Source: Alkalibacterium iburiense (GTDB lineage: Bacteria; Bacillota; Bacilli; Lactobacillales; Carnobacteriaceae_A). Taken from it: a DNA stretch of 12,249 bases. The DNA lies in NCBI RefSeq assembly GCF_039521845.1, contig NZ_BAAACW010000065.1:1-12249 (forward strand). The letters run 5' to 3'. The first letter of the stretch is position 1. Each line of letters starts with the position of its first letter. A program made the translations under genes and the position numbers. The notes beneath the pieces are model-generated. The model searched no databases and was not told where the DNA came from. It saw nothing but the letters and a program-made list of their open reading frames with translations. This document shows positions 6,615 to 12,249 of the stretch, one piece after another.

Positions 6615-7547
6615 GTGAAAAAATTATTTAAATGGGGAACAATTTTAGGAGTATCTGCTACATTAATGGCTTGTGGAGCTGACAACGGAGACGATGCAGA
6701 AACTGACACTGGAGACGACACGGCAACTGATACATCTGAAGATAATTCAGATTCATCTGATTTCGATACATCGAGCACACTTCATCTCGTGACACGTGAA
6801 GTAGGATCTGGAACACGCGATGCGTTTGCAGAAATGGTTGGACTAACTGATGGAGACAACGATTTAATTGATCCGGCTGCGACAGCTCAACAAGGAACGA
6901 ATGCTGTTAACACAACAGTTGCAGATGACCAGTATGCTATTGCTTACACATCTGTTGGAGCTTTAAATGATGACATTAAACCTGTTCAAATTGACGGAGT
7001 AGATGCAACAGCTGAAAATATTTTATCAGGGGACTACAGCATTGCACGTAACTTTAACGTTATTGTCGGAGAAGACCTAAGTGAACAAGCTCAAGATTTC
7101 TGGGATTTCATGTTTACGGCTGAAGGACAAGAAATAGTAGAAGAAGTAGGTTACATTCAAGCAGATACTGAAGCTCCAGCATATGAGGGAAGCGACCTTG
7201 AGCTTTCAGGTACAATTGACATCAATGGATCGACTTCCGTTTATCCAGTAGTTGAGGCCTTAGCTGAGGCGTACAGTGAGATTCATCCGGATGTTCAAAT
7301 ATCTGTTCACTCAACTGGGTCAGGTGCAGGAGTAACAGCTGCTATTGAAGGAACAACTGATATTGGTATGGCTTCACGCGACTTGGATGATGAGGAAACC
7401 AGTCAAGTAACAGAAGTTATGCCTGTTGCTTTAGATGGCATTTCAGTCATTGTTCACCCAAGCAATCCACTTGAATCATTATCTGTCGATCAAGTCGCAG
7501 ATATCTTTAGTGGAAATGTCAGTACTTGGGATGAAATCTTAGATTAA
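6615..7547 (+). CDS. pstS: phosphate ABC transporter substrate-binding lipoprotein PstS, circularly permuted
   Basis: Surface phosphate-binding subunit of the Pst importer, 310 aa from GTG 6615. It has a lipoprotein signal peptide (1-19) with lipobox LMAC and lipidated C20, then an acidic D/E/S/T linker (22-54, no Lys or Arg). The two halves of the usual PstS order are swapped. Residues about 55-181 (TREVGSGTRDAF to EEVGYI) correspond to the C-terminal half of a normal PstS. Residues about 202-310 (NGSTSVYP from 204, SGAG 236-239, IGMASRDL, ALDGISVIVHPSNP, ending STWDEILD) correspond to the N-terminal half. A short linker (182-201) joins the natural C- and N-termini. Phosphate-binding motifs are kept: R61/S65/T67 match the R-x3-S-x-T of E. 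coli PstS, with S206/T207 and the SGAG loop in the other half. It is the first gene of the operon. I recall permuted relatives in other Bacillota but could not verify this. Confidence 0.93.
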   Translation: MKKLFKWGTILGVSATLMACGADNGDDAETDTGDDTATDTSEDNSDSSDFDTSSTLHLVTREVGSGTRDAFAEMVGLTDGDNDLIDPAATAQQGTNAVNTTVADDQYAIAYTSVGALNDDIKPVQIDGVDATAENILSGDYSIARNFNVIVGEDLSEQAQDFWDFMFTAEGQEIVEEVGYIQADTEAPAYEGSDLELSGTIDINGSTSVYPVVEALAEAYSEIHPDVQISVHSTGSGAGVTAAIEGTTDIGMASRDLDDEETSQVTEVMPVALDGISVIVHPSNPLESLSVDQVADIFSGNVSTWDEILD

Positions 7548-7586
7548 TTCACCAAACATAGATGTGCTAACTAAATAATCGGGTAC

Positions 7587-7620
7587 GGGGCAGAGAAGAT
7601 GATGGATGATTCTTTGCCCC
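7587..7620 (+). repeat. stable hairpin between pstS and pstC
   Basis: GGGGCAGAGAA (7587-7597) pairs with TTCTTTGCCCC (7610-7620), an 11-bp stem with one G-U pair and a 12-base loop. Only two T's follow, so it is not a strong terminator. In the 110-base pstS-pstC gap it most likely protects the pstS mRNA 3' end or causes partial termination, giving more binding protein than permease. Confidence 0.65.
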
Positions 7621-7657
7621 TTATCTCTGATTAGAAAGACTTGAAAGGAAGGCTTAT

Positions 7658-8503
7658 ATGAGTGATATCAAAGAAAAAGTGATGCACGGTGTATTTCTAC
7701 TCGCAGCTATCACATCGATACTCTCATTAATTGTTATTGTTGTATTCATATTTTCTAATGGATTGCCAATGATGATTGATTACGGAGTATTTGATTTCAT
7801 TTTCGGAACGACTTGGAATCGAACAACCTTTGGCATTTTCCCCATGATCATTGGTTCCATTTTAGTAACAGTGGGCGCTGTTATTATTGGTGTGCCAGTA
7901 GGTGTACTGACTGCTATTTTCATGGCAGAGTTTTGTCCGCCCAAATTATATAAATTTCTGAAACCAGCTGTAAACTTAATGGCCGGTATTCCCTCTATAA
8001 TATACGGATTTTTTGCCTTGCGTATTATTGTTCCTTGGGTACGAGATACATTTGGCGGGGCAGGAAACAGTATGCTGGCAGCTATACTGCTTCTTGGAAT
8101 TATGATTTTACCTACTGTGATTTCCCTATCGGAATCAGCTATAAGATCCGTTCCGAGGTCCTATTATTCAGGCAGCGTGGCCCTAGGTGCAAGTCCGGAA
8201 AGAAGTATCTTTTTTGTATTAGTTCCAGCAGCTAAATCAGGTATTTTTTCCAGTATTGTCCTAGGTGTGGGACGAGCTATTGGTGAAACAATGGCAGTCG
8301 TTATGGTTGCCGGAAATCAGCCTATCATGCCCCAAGGATTAACGAAAGGCGTACGTACTCTGACAACCAATATCGTAATGGAGATGGCCTATGCTTCAGG
8401 TCAACACCGCGATGCATTAGTTGCTACAGGTGTCGTTTTATTCGTCTTTGTCATGGTTATTAACGGCGTCTTTTTATACGTCAAGAACAAGGGGGATAAG
8501 TAA
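7658..8503 (+). CDS. pstC: phosphate ABC transporter permease PstC
   Basis: One of the two membrane subunits forming the phosphate channel of the Pst importer. The 281-aa product is very hydrophobic with about six membrane segments. PstC-type features include GTTWN and TFGIFPMIIGS near the first periplasmic loop, GIPSIIYGFFALR, and the cytoplasmic EAA-like coupling loop near residues 172-200 (SVALGASPERSIFFVLVPAAKSG) followed by GRAIGETMAVVMVAGN. It is somewhat shorter than the usual 300 or so, mainly at the N-terminus. The start at ATG 7658 follows AAAGGAAGG (7644-7652). pstA begins 2 bases after its stop. PstC is distinguished from PstA by the TWN..TFGIFPM segment. Confidence 0.95.
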   Translation: MSDIKEKVMHGVFLLAAITSILSLIVIVVFIFSNGLPMMIDYGVFDFIFGTTWNRTTFGIFPMIIGSILVTVGAVIIGVPVGVLTAIFMAEFCPPKLYKFLKPAVNLMAGIPSIIYGFFALRIIVPWVRDTFGGAGNSMLAAILLLGIMILPTVISLSESAIRSVPRSYYSGSVALGASPERSIFFVLVPAAKSGIFSSIVLGVGRAIGETMAVVMVAGNQPIMPQGLTKGVRTLTTNIVMEMAYASGQHRDALVATGVVLFVFVMVINGVFLYVKNKGDK

Positions 8504-8505
8504 AA

Positions 8506-9321
8506 ATGGGAAGCAAAATAATAAAAGGGTTAGTCTATTTGTCGACGATTTTTACCTTTGGTGTATTAGCCTACCTGGTTATATACATTTTGTATAATGG
8601 TGTCCAGTACTTGACTCCCTCTTTATTTGAATGGGAATATACGACTCAAAACGTATCGATGATGCCGGCTTTAATCACCACTCTTTATGTTGTATTTGGA
8701 ACCTTGTTCATTGCAACGCCAATTGGTGTTTTTACAGGTTTTTATCTCGTAGATTATGCGAACAAAGATAGTAAAGTGGTCCGAGCGATTAGTATGGCAA
8801 CTGATACATTAGCCGGTATTCCGTCCATTATTTATGGACTGTTCGGAATGATGTTTTTTGTCATTTTTTTGGGCCTTCAGTTTTCCTTACTTGCAGGTAT
8901 TTTAACAGTGACTATCATGACTCTTCCAGTTATTATACGTGCGACAGAAGAAGCACTGATAGCCACAGGTATGCCTCTCAGACAAGCCAGTTATGCATTG
9001 GGTGCTGGGAAATTGCGTACGTTATTTACAGTCGTTCTGCCTGTTGCTATGCCGGGTATTTTATCAGGCGTGATTTTAGCTACAGGAAAAGTCATAGGTG
9101 AAACAGCGGCTTTAATGTTTACTTTAGGAACAGCCACTTTACTGCCAAAAAGTCTGATGGCTTCAGGAAGAACCTTATCTCTGCATATGTATATTCTGTC
9201 TGGCGAAGGCCATAACGTGGACCAAGCCTATGCGACAGCAGTTGTCTTATTATTGTTTGTATTACTGATCAACGGATTATCCACTTTTATCAGTAATCGT
9301 TTATCTAAAGGAGGAAAATAA
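8506..9321 (+). CDS. pstA: phosphate ABC transporter permease PstA
   Basis: Second membrane subunit of the Pst importer, 271 aa, with about six membrane segments. PstA-type features are NVSMMPALITTLYVVF after the first loop, FYLVDYANKDS, TLAGIPSIIYGLFGMMFFV, and the EAA-like loop from about residue 160 (QASYALGAGKLRTLFTVVLP) followed by GKVIGETAALMFTLGTA. ATG 8506 is 2 bases after the pstC stop, and AGGGGGA (8490-8496) within the pstC end is its ribosome site, so translation is probably coupled. It ends 2 bases before pstB. Confidence 0.95.
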   Translation: MGSKIIKGLVYLSTIFTFGVLAYLVIYILYNGVQYLTPSLFEWEYTTQNVSMMPALITTLYVVFGTLFIATPIGVFTGFYLVDYANKDSKVVRAISMATDTLAGIPSIIYGLFGMMFFVIFLGLQFSLLAGILTVTIMTLPVIIRATEEALIATGMPLRQASYALGAGKLRTLFTVVLPVAMPGILSGVILATGKVIGETAALMFTLGTATLLPKSLMASGRTLSLHMYILSGEGHNVDQAYATAVVLLLFVLLINGLSTFISNRLSKGGK

Positions 9322-9323
9322 TA

Positions 9324-10085
9324 GTGGCTACCCAAGTAAAAATAAAGGTAGAAGATTTAAAGTTATGGTATGGGGATTTCAGAGCCTTGCATGGTGTCGA
9401 TTTGGATATTAACCGAAATGAAATCACTGCCTTTATCGGCCCATCTGGATGTGGGAAATCGACATTTATTAAAACACTTAACCGAATGAACGACCTGGTT
9501 CCAAACTGTCGGATCGAAGGAACAGTTGAACTAGATGGGAAAGATATCTACAGTAAAAAAACGGACTTAAACAATTTGAGAAAAAATGTGGGAATGGTAT
9601 TCCAGCAGCCTAACCCGTTTCCAAAAAGTATCTATGATAATATTGCTTACGGACCGCGTACGCATGGAATTAAAAAGAAAAACGAATTAGATGAAATTGT
9701 GGAAAGAAGTTTAAAACAGGCTGCTATTTGGGATGAAGTGAAAGATCACTTGGATAGAAATGCCTTATCTATTTCAGGTGGGCAACAACAGCGTATTTGT
9801 ATTGCACGTGCCCTAGCCGTTGAACCGGAAGTATTACTGATGGATGAGCCGACAAGTGCTTTGGACCCTATTTCAACGGCCAAAATAGAAGAACTGGTTT
9901 CTCAATTAAAAGAAGACTACACCATAGTCATGGTGACTCATAACATGCAGCAGGCATCCAGAATTTCAGACCGAACAGCCTTTTTCTTAAATGGGCATAT
10001 AATTGAATCAGATGTCACAAGAAAGATTTTTACTAACCCTAGTGAGCAAGAAACAGAAAATTATATTTCTGGACGATTTGGTTAA
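9324..10085 (+). CDS. pstB: phosphate ABC transporter ATP-binding protein PstB
   Basis: Cytoplasmic ATPase that powers phosphate import by the PstSCA complex. The product is 253 aa, full length. Walker A is GPSGCGKST (39-47), the Q-loop is in MVFQQPNPFP, the ABC signature is LSISGGQQQR (148-157), Walker B is VLLMDEPTSALDP (from 170) and the switch histidine is H206 in VTHNMQQ. RMNDLVP and the Q-loop NPFP are characteristic of PstB among ABC ATPases. The start is GTG 9324, preceded by AAAGGAGG (9307-9314) in the tail of pstA. Only one pstB copy is present, whereas streptococci and enterococci usually carry two in tandem. Confidence 0.96.
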   Translation: MATQVKIKVEDLKLWYGDFRALHGVDLDINRNEITAFIGPSGCGKSTFIKTLNRMNDLVPNCRIEGTVELDGKDIYSKKTDLNNLRKNVGMVFQQPNPFPKSIYDNIAYGPRTHGIKKKNELDEIVERSLKQAAIWDEVKDHLDRNALSISGGQQQRICIARALAVEPEVLLMDEPTSALDPISTAKIEELVSQLKEDYTIVMVTHNMQQASRISDRTAFFLNGHIIESDVTRKIFTNPSEQETENYISGRFG

Positions 10086-10111
10086 ATAATGAACAGGTAG
10101 GAGGAAAACGA

Positions 10112-10792
10112 ATGAGAAGAGCGTATGATGAAGAACTTGAGAGAATGCACAGAACGTTTTCGCAGATGGGAAACCGAGTCAATGAAGCTATTTACAAAGC
10201 GGTGAAGGCTTTTGTCACCCATGATAAAGAATTAGCTAAAAAAGTCATTGAAGAAGATAAAAAAATCAATGCCATAGAGCACCAACTGGAACAAGAAAGT
10301 ATTGAATTAATCGCCTTACAGCAGCCTGTTACGGGAGATTTAAGAAAAATAATTACAGTAATGAAAGCATGTGCTGACTTGGAAAGAATCGGGGATCACG
10401 CTGTGAGTATTTCAAAGTCAACGATTCGAGTGAAAGGAACCAAGCGTAAAAAAGACATAGAAGATTTAATCTCTTTAGCTGGAGATAAAATTATGCGCAT
10501 GGGTCAGGACATTATCGAAGCTTATGTTCAATATGATGCAAAAAAAGCGGTAGAAATAGCAGAACGCGATAACGAAATTGATGAATTGGCCAATCAGATT
10601 AGAAGAGACAGTATTGAAGAAATGAGAAAAGACTCGGAGTTGGTTTTAGGAGCGACAGACTATATTTTAGTCAGTACGTATTTAGAACGAATGGGCGATT
10701 ACATCACAAATATTTCTGAGTGGATTCTCTACTATGATACGGGAGAAATTCAAGAATTAAATACGCATCACACCCTTGAAAAATTAGATTAA
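10112..10792 (+). CDS. phoU: phosphate signalling protein PhoU
   Basis: PhoU links Pst transporter activity to PhoR signalling and limits phosphate uptake. It is a cytoplasmic all-helical protein of two three-helix repeats. The 226-aa product shows both metal-binding repeat motifs: DLERIGDHAVSISK (from 89) and YLERMGDYITNISEW (from 190), each with the E-x3-D core. An AGGAGG (10099-10104) precedes ATG 10112, and the gap from pstB is 26 bases. It is the last gene of the operon, followed by a strong terminator. Nothing is unusual in length or motifs. Confidence 0.95.
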   Translation: MRRAYDEELERMHRTFSQMGNRVNEAIYKAVKAFVTHDKELAKKVIEEDKKINAIEHQLEQESIELIALQQPVTGDLRKIITVMKACADLERIGDHAVSISKSTIRVKGTKRKKDIEDLISLAGDKIMRMGQDIIEAYVQYDAKKAVEIAERDNEIDELANQIRRDSIEEMRKDSELVLGATDYILVSTYLERMGDYITNISEWILYYDTGEIQELNTHHTLEKLD

Positions 10793-10807
10793 TATGAGAC
10801 AATTATT

Positions 10808-10842
10808 AAAGACTAGAAGAGTCGTTCTTTTAGTCTTTTTTT
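10808..10842 (+). terminator. rho-independent terminator of the pst-phoU operon
   Basis: AAAGACTAGAAGA (10808-10820) pairs with TCTTTTAGTCTTT (10826-10838), a 13-bp stem with one G-U pair and a GTCGT loop, running into a seven-T tract (10836-10842). It lies 15 bases after the phoU stop codon. Confidence 0.9.
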
Positions 10843-10935
10843 GTTTAAAGGTTGATAAAACAATATTTGATATAGTAATAACTAATATGATTGTGTATAA
10901 TAACTTAATACTATTGTAGTTATAATGAAAATATA
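10843..10935 (+). promoter_or_regulatory. AT-rich promoter region of the HTH-TPR regulator
   Basis: This 93-base spacer holds several -10-like hexamers: TATGAT (10886-10891), TATAAT (10896-10901) and TATAAT (10921-10926). None has a convincing -35 at 16-18 bp. The last would give a short leader of about 20 bases to ATG 10954. A 6-bp inverted repeat, ATAACT (10900-10905) and AGTTAT (10918-10923), spans the two TATAATs and could be an operator, possibly for the product itself. No short peptide gene was recognised here. Confidence 0.4.
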
Positions 10936-10953
10936 ATGAGAGGAAAAAAGGGT

Positions 10954-11811
10954 ATGCGCATAGGGGAGAAGATTAAGAAAAGGAGAAAAGAAATTCACAT
11001 GACTCAGGCCGAGCTTGCTTCGGGGATTTGCACACAAGCCATGATTAGTCGGATTGAAAAAAAGAAAGTAAAACCGAGTAAAGAGTTAATGGAAAAGGTA
11101 GCTGAAAGACTGGATGTCTCGATGTATTACTTTTACGGGGGAGAGTTAGAAGGCAGTCCTTATTCGAGACATGCAACTTTAACTAAATTGATTCGTCAAC
11201 AATTAAAAAGAAAAGAGTATGAATCCGTTCATTACTTGCTTGATACGAATGAAGCCGTTATCGCACAATCTTCGGGGGGAGATAAAACTTTTTTTGAATG
11301 GGTGAAAAGCTTGCTGTATGCTTATCAAGATGGAGATCTGGATAAAGCGCTAGAGCATTTGGTTGAAATGGAAAAGAATGTGAAAGATGGGGATTTGAGG
11401 CTGGAAATTATAGACAGTATCGGACTAATCTATTTAAAGAAAAAAGAATACCAGAAGGCAGAAGTATACTATAGAGAAGGCATAGTGTCGTTTGCGGAGT
11501 GGATGGATTGCCAAAAGAAGGCCGCTTTGCTCCTGAATTATGTCAAAGCGCTTATTGAACAGAAGAAATATGAAGAAAGTTTAGATATCGTTTTTAAAGG
11601 GTTGGATTTACTTATTCATAAACAAACACTCGCTTATTTAGGCGATTTCTTCTATTACAAAGGGTACTGCTTAGAGAAGTTAAATCAATTGACTGAAGCG
11701 TTAGATGCCTATGAAAAAGCCTATACTATCTTTGATATTCAACAAAATGAAAAATTTACCTTAATCATTAAAATGGCTCAGGAGAGTATTGGAAAGTTCA
11801 AAATAGACTAA
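10954..11811 (+). CDS. XRE-family HTH transcriptional regulator with TPR-like domain (RRNPP-type)
   Basis: Probable DNA-binding regulator, 285 aa. Residues about 3-61 form an XRE/Cro-type helix-turn-helix (MTQAELASGICTQAMISRIE, then a VKPSKELMEKVAERLDV segment). Residues about 74-280 are all-helical with TPR-like units, clearest near 150-183 (IGLIYLKKKEYQKAEVYYREG), about 190-225 (LLNYVKALIEQKKYEESLDI) and about 235-268 (YYKGYCLEKLNQLTEALDAY). This architecture is that of PlcR/NprR/Rgg-like regulators, many of which bind secreted signal peptides. Peptide control here is inference, and no cognate peptide gene was found. I prefer ATG 10954 (MRIGEKIKKRR) over ATG 10936, which overlaps a TATAAT; AGAGGA (10939-10944) precedes 10954. 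The gene has its own spacer after the pst terminator, and no functional link to phosphate is shown. Confidence 0.8.
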   Translation: MRIGEKIKKRRKEIHMTQAELASGICTQAMISRIEKKKVKPSKELMEKVAERLDVSMYYFYGGELEGSPYSRHATLTKLIRQQLKRKEYESVHYLLDTNEAVIAQSSGGDKTFFEWVKSLLYAYQDGDLDKALEHLVEMEKNVKDGDLRLEIIDSIGLIYLKKKEYQKAEVYYREGIVSFAEWMDCQKKAALLLNYVKALIEQKKYEESLDIVFKGLDLLIHKQTLAYLGDFFYYKGYCLEKLNQLTEALDAYEKAYTIFDIQQNEKFTLIIKMAQESIGKFKID

Positions 11812-11827
11812 ATAATGGGACTGGGAA

Positions 11828-11872
11828 NNNNNNNNNNNNNNNNNNNNNNNNNNNNNNNNNNNNNNNNNNNNN
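11828..11872. other. assembly gap (45 N)
   Basis: A run of 45 undetermined bases lies between the end of the HTH-TPR regulator and the left part of the insertion sequence. The true length is unknown. It may hide the regulator's terminator and the outer end of the IS element. Confidence 0.99.
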
Positions 11873-11926
11873 ACGAGCCCCTTACCTTATAATTGAAGTA
11901 CGACCAACAACTAAGGAGGGGCTCGT
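11873..11926. repeat. inverted repeat enclosing the transposase ribosome binding site
   Basis: ACGAGCCCC (11873-11881) and GGGGCTCGT (11918-11926) are perfect reverse complements. The stem continues, after a small asymmetric bulge, with CCTTA (11885-11889) and TAAGG (11912-11916), leaving a 22-base loop. The transposase Shine-Dalgarno AAGGAGG (11913-11919) lies wholly in the right arm, one base short of the ATG at 11928 being included. The left arm may extend into the N gap. Confidence 0.8.
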
Positions 11927-11927
11927 T

Positions 11928-12249
11928 ATGTACCAACAGTATACCACAATGGAAACCGCATTAACACTACAATTAGATTTTACTATTCCAACTGATCACG
12001 AAGCGCGGCTCATTAGTCGTTTCGTTGATTCCATTCCTGCAGAAGTTTTATTAGAAGAAACGTCGCATACCGGACGCCCGGCTTTTCATCCAGCCATGTT
12101 GTTAAAAATGTGCCTGTTTGCTTACAGCCGTTCGGCTTATTCAGGTCGTAAAATAGAACGAATGAATGAAGAATCGATACCGATGAAATGGTTAACGGGC
12201 GACACACCCGTCAGTTATAAAACCATTAACACCTTCCGGTCCAGTGAAC
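11928..12249 (+). CDS. IS1182-family transposase, N-terminal part (runs off the window)
   Basis: The frame is open from ATG 11928 to the last base, giving 107 complete codons and no stop. The segment GRPAFHPAMLLKMCLFAYSR, then SAYSGRKIERMNEES, MKWLTGDTPVSYKTINTFRSSE, is the N-terminal domain (DUF772-type) that opens IS1182-type DDE transposases. The catalytic DDE core would lie beyond the right edge, so whether the element is intact cannot be judged. The start has AAGGAGG (11913-11919) at a good distance, but that site is inside a strong hairpin. No frameshift is seen in the visible part. Confidence 0.85.
   Translation, partial: MYQQYTTMETALTLQLDFTIPTDHEARLISRFVDSIPAEVLLEETSHTGRPAFHPAMLLKMCLFAYSRSAYSGRKIERMNEESIPMKWLTGDTPVSYKTINTFRSSE

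Larger units (their letters stand above)
11873..12249 (+). mobile_element. left part of an IS1182-family insertion sequence (partial)
   Basis: The region starts at or within the N gap and runs off the window. It carries the 5' part of an IS1182-type transposase gene and, in front of it, a strong inverted repeat (11873-11889/11912-11926). The precise outer terminus and any target duplication cannot be defined, because the left junction falls in the gap and the right end is outside. Confidence 0.75.

Noticed and set aside
7587..7620. Full terminator between pstS and pstC
   Set aside because: Only two T's follow the stem, and pstC, pstA and pstB need transcription from upstream since no promoter is visible in the gap.
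12013..12207. 64-codon minus-strand ORF inside the IS
   Set aside because: It lies antisense to the transposase reading frame, which has clear IS1182-type motifs.

Overview
This is a low-GC Gram-positive (Bacillota) segment, most likely from the Lactobacillales. The Carnobacteriaceae/Enterococcaceae side is my best guess, from the feel of the MnmE, MnmG and PhoP sequences; I could not run a similarity search. All recognised genes lie on the + strand, carry strong AGGAGG-type ribosome binding sites, and are punctuated by U-tailed hairpin terminators.

Layout. Bases 1-428 are AT-rich non-coding DNA ending in a good sigma-A-type promoter (TTGACT-17-TATTAT). Bases 429-3753 hold mnmE and mnmG, the two subunits of the tRNA wobble-uridine (cmnm5U34) enzyme, closed by a terminator. 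Bases 3944-6426 hold phoP and phoR, a phosphate two-component system that overlaps by ATGA and has its own promoter and terminator. Bases 6478-10792 are the pst-phoU operon: PstS lipoprotein, PstC and PstA permeases, PstB ATPase and PhoU. In front of it is an array of TT(T/C)ACA PhoP-box repeats, and a terminator follows phoU. Bases 10954-11811 encode an XRE-type helix-turn-helix regulator with a TPR-like C-terminal domain. A 45-base run of N follows, then the left part of an IS1182-family transposase that runs off the window.

How it works together. PhoR senses phosphate status (through PhoU/Pst in the usual model) and phosphorylates PhoP. PhoP should bind the repeats at 6478-6516 and switch on pstSCAB-phoU for high-affinity phosphate import. 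mnmEG is a housekeeping unit that is transcriptionally separate.

The most notable observation is that PstS is circularly permuted. The half that is normally C-terminal (REVGSGTR... to ...EEVGYI) comes first, and the half that is normally N-terminal (GSTSVYP... to ...STWDEI) comes last. Other points of interest are a hairpin between pstS and pstC, a palindrome over the phoP -35 element, an RRNPP-like regulator next to the pst operon, and a hairpin that would bury the transposase ribosome binding site.
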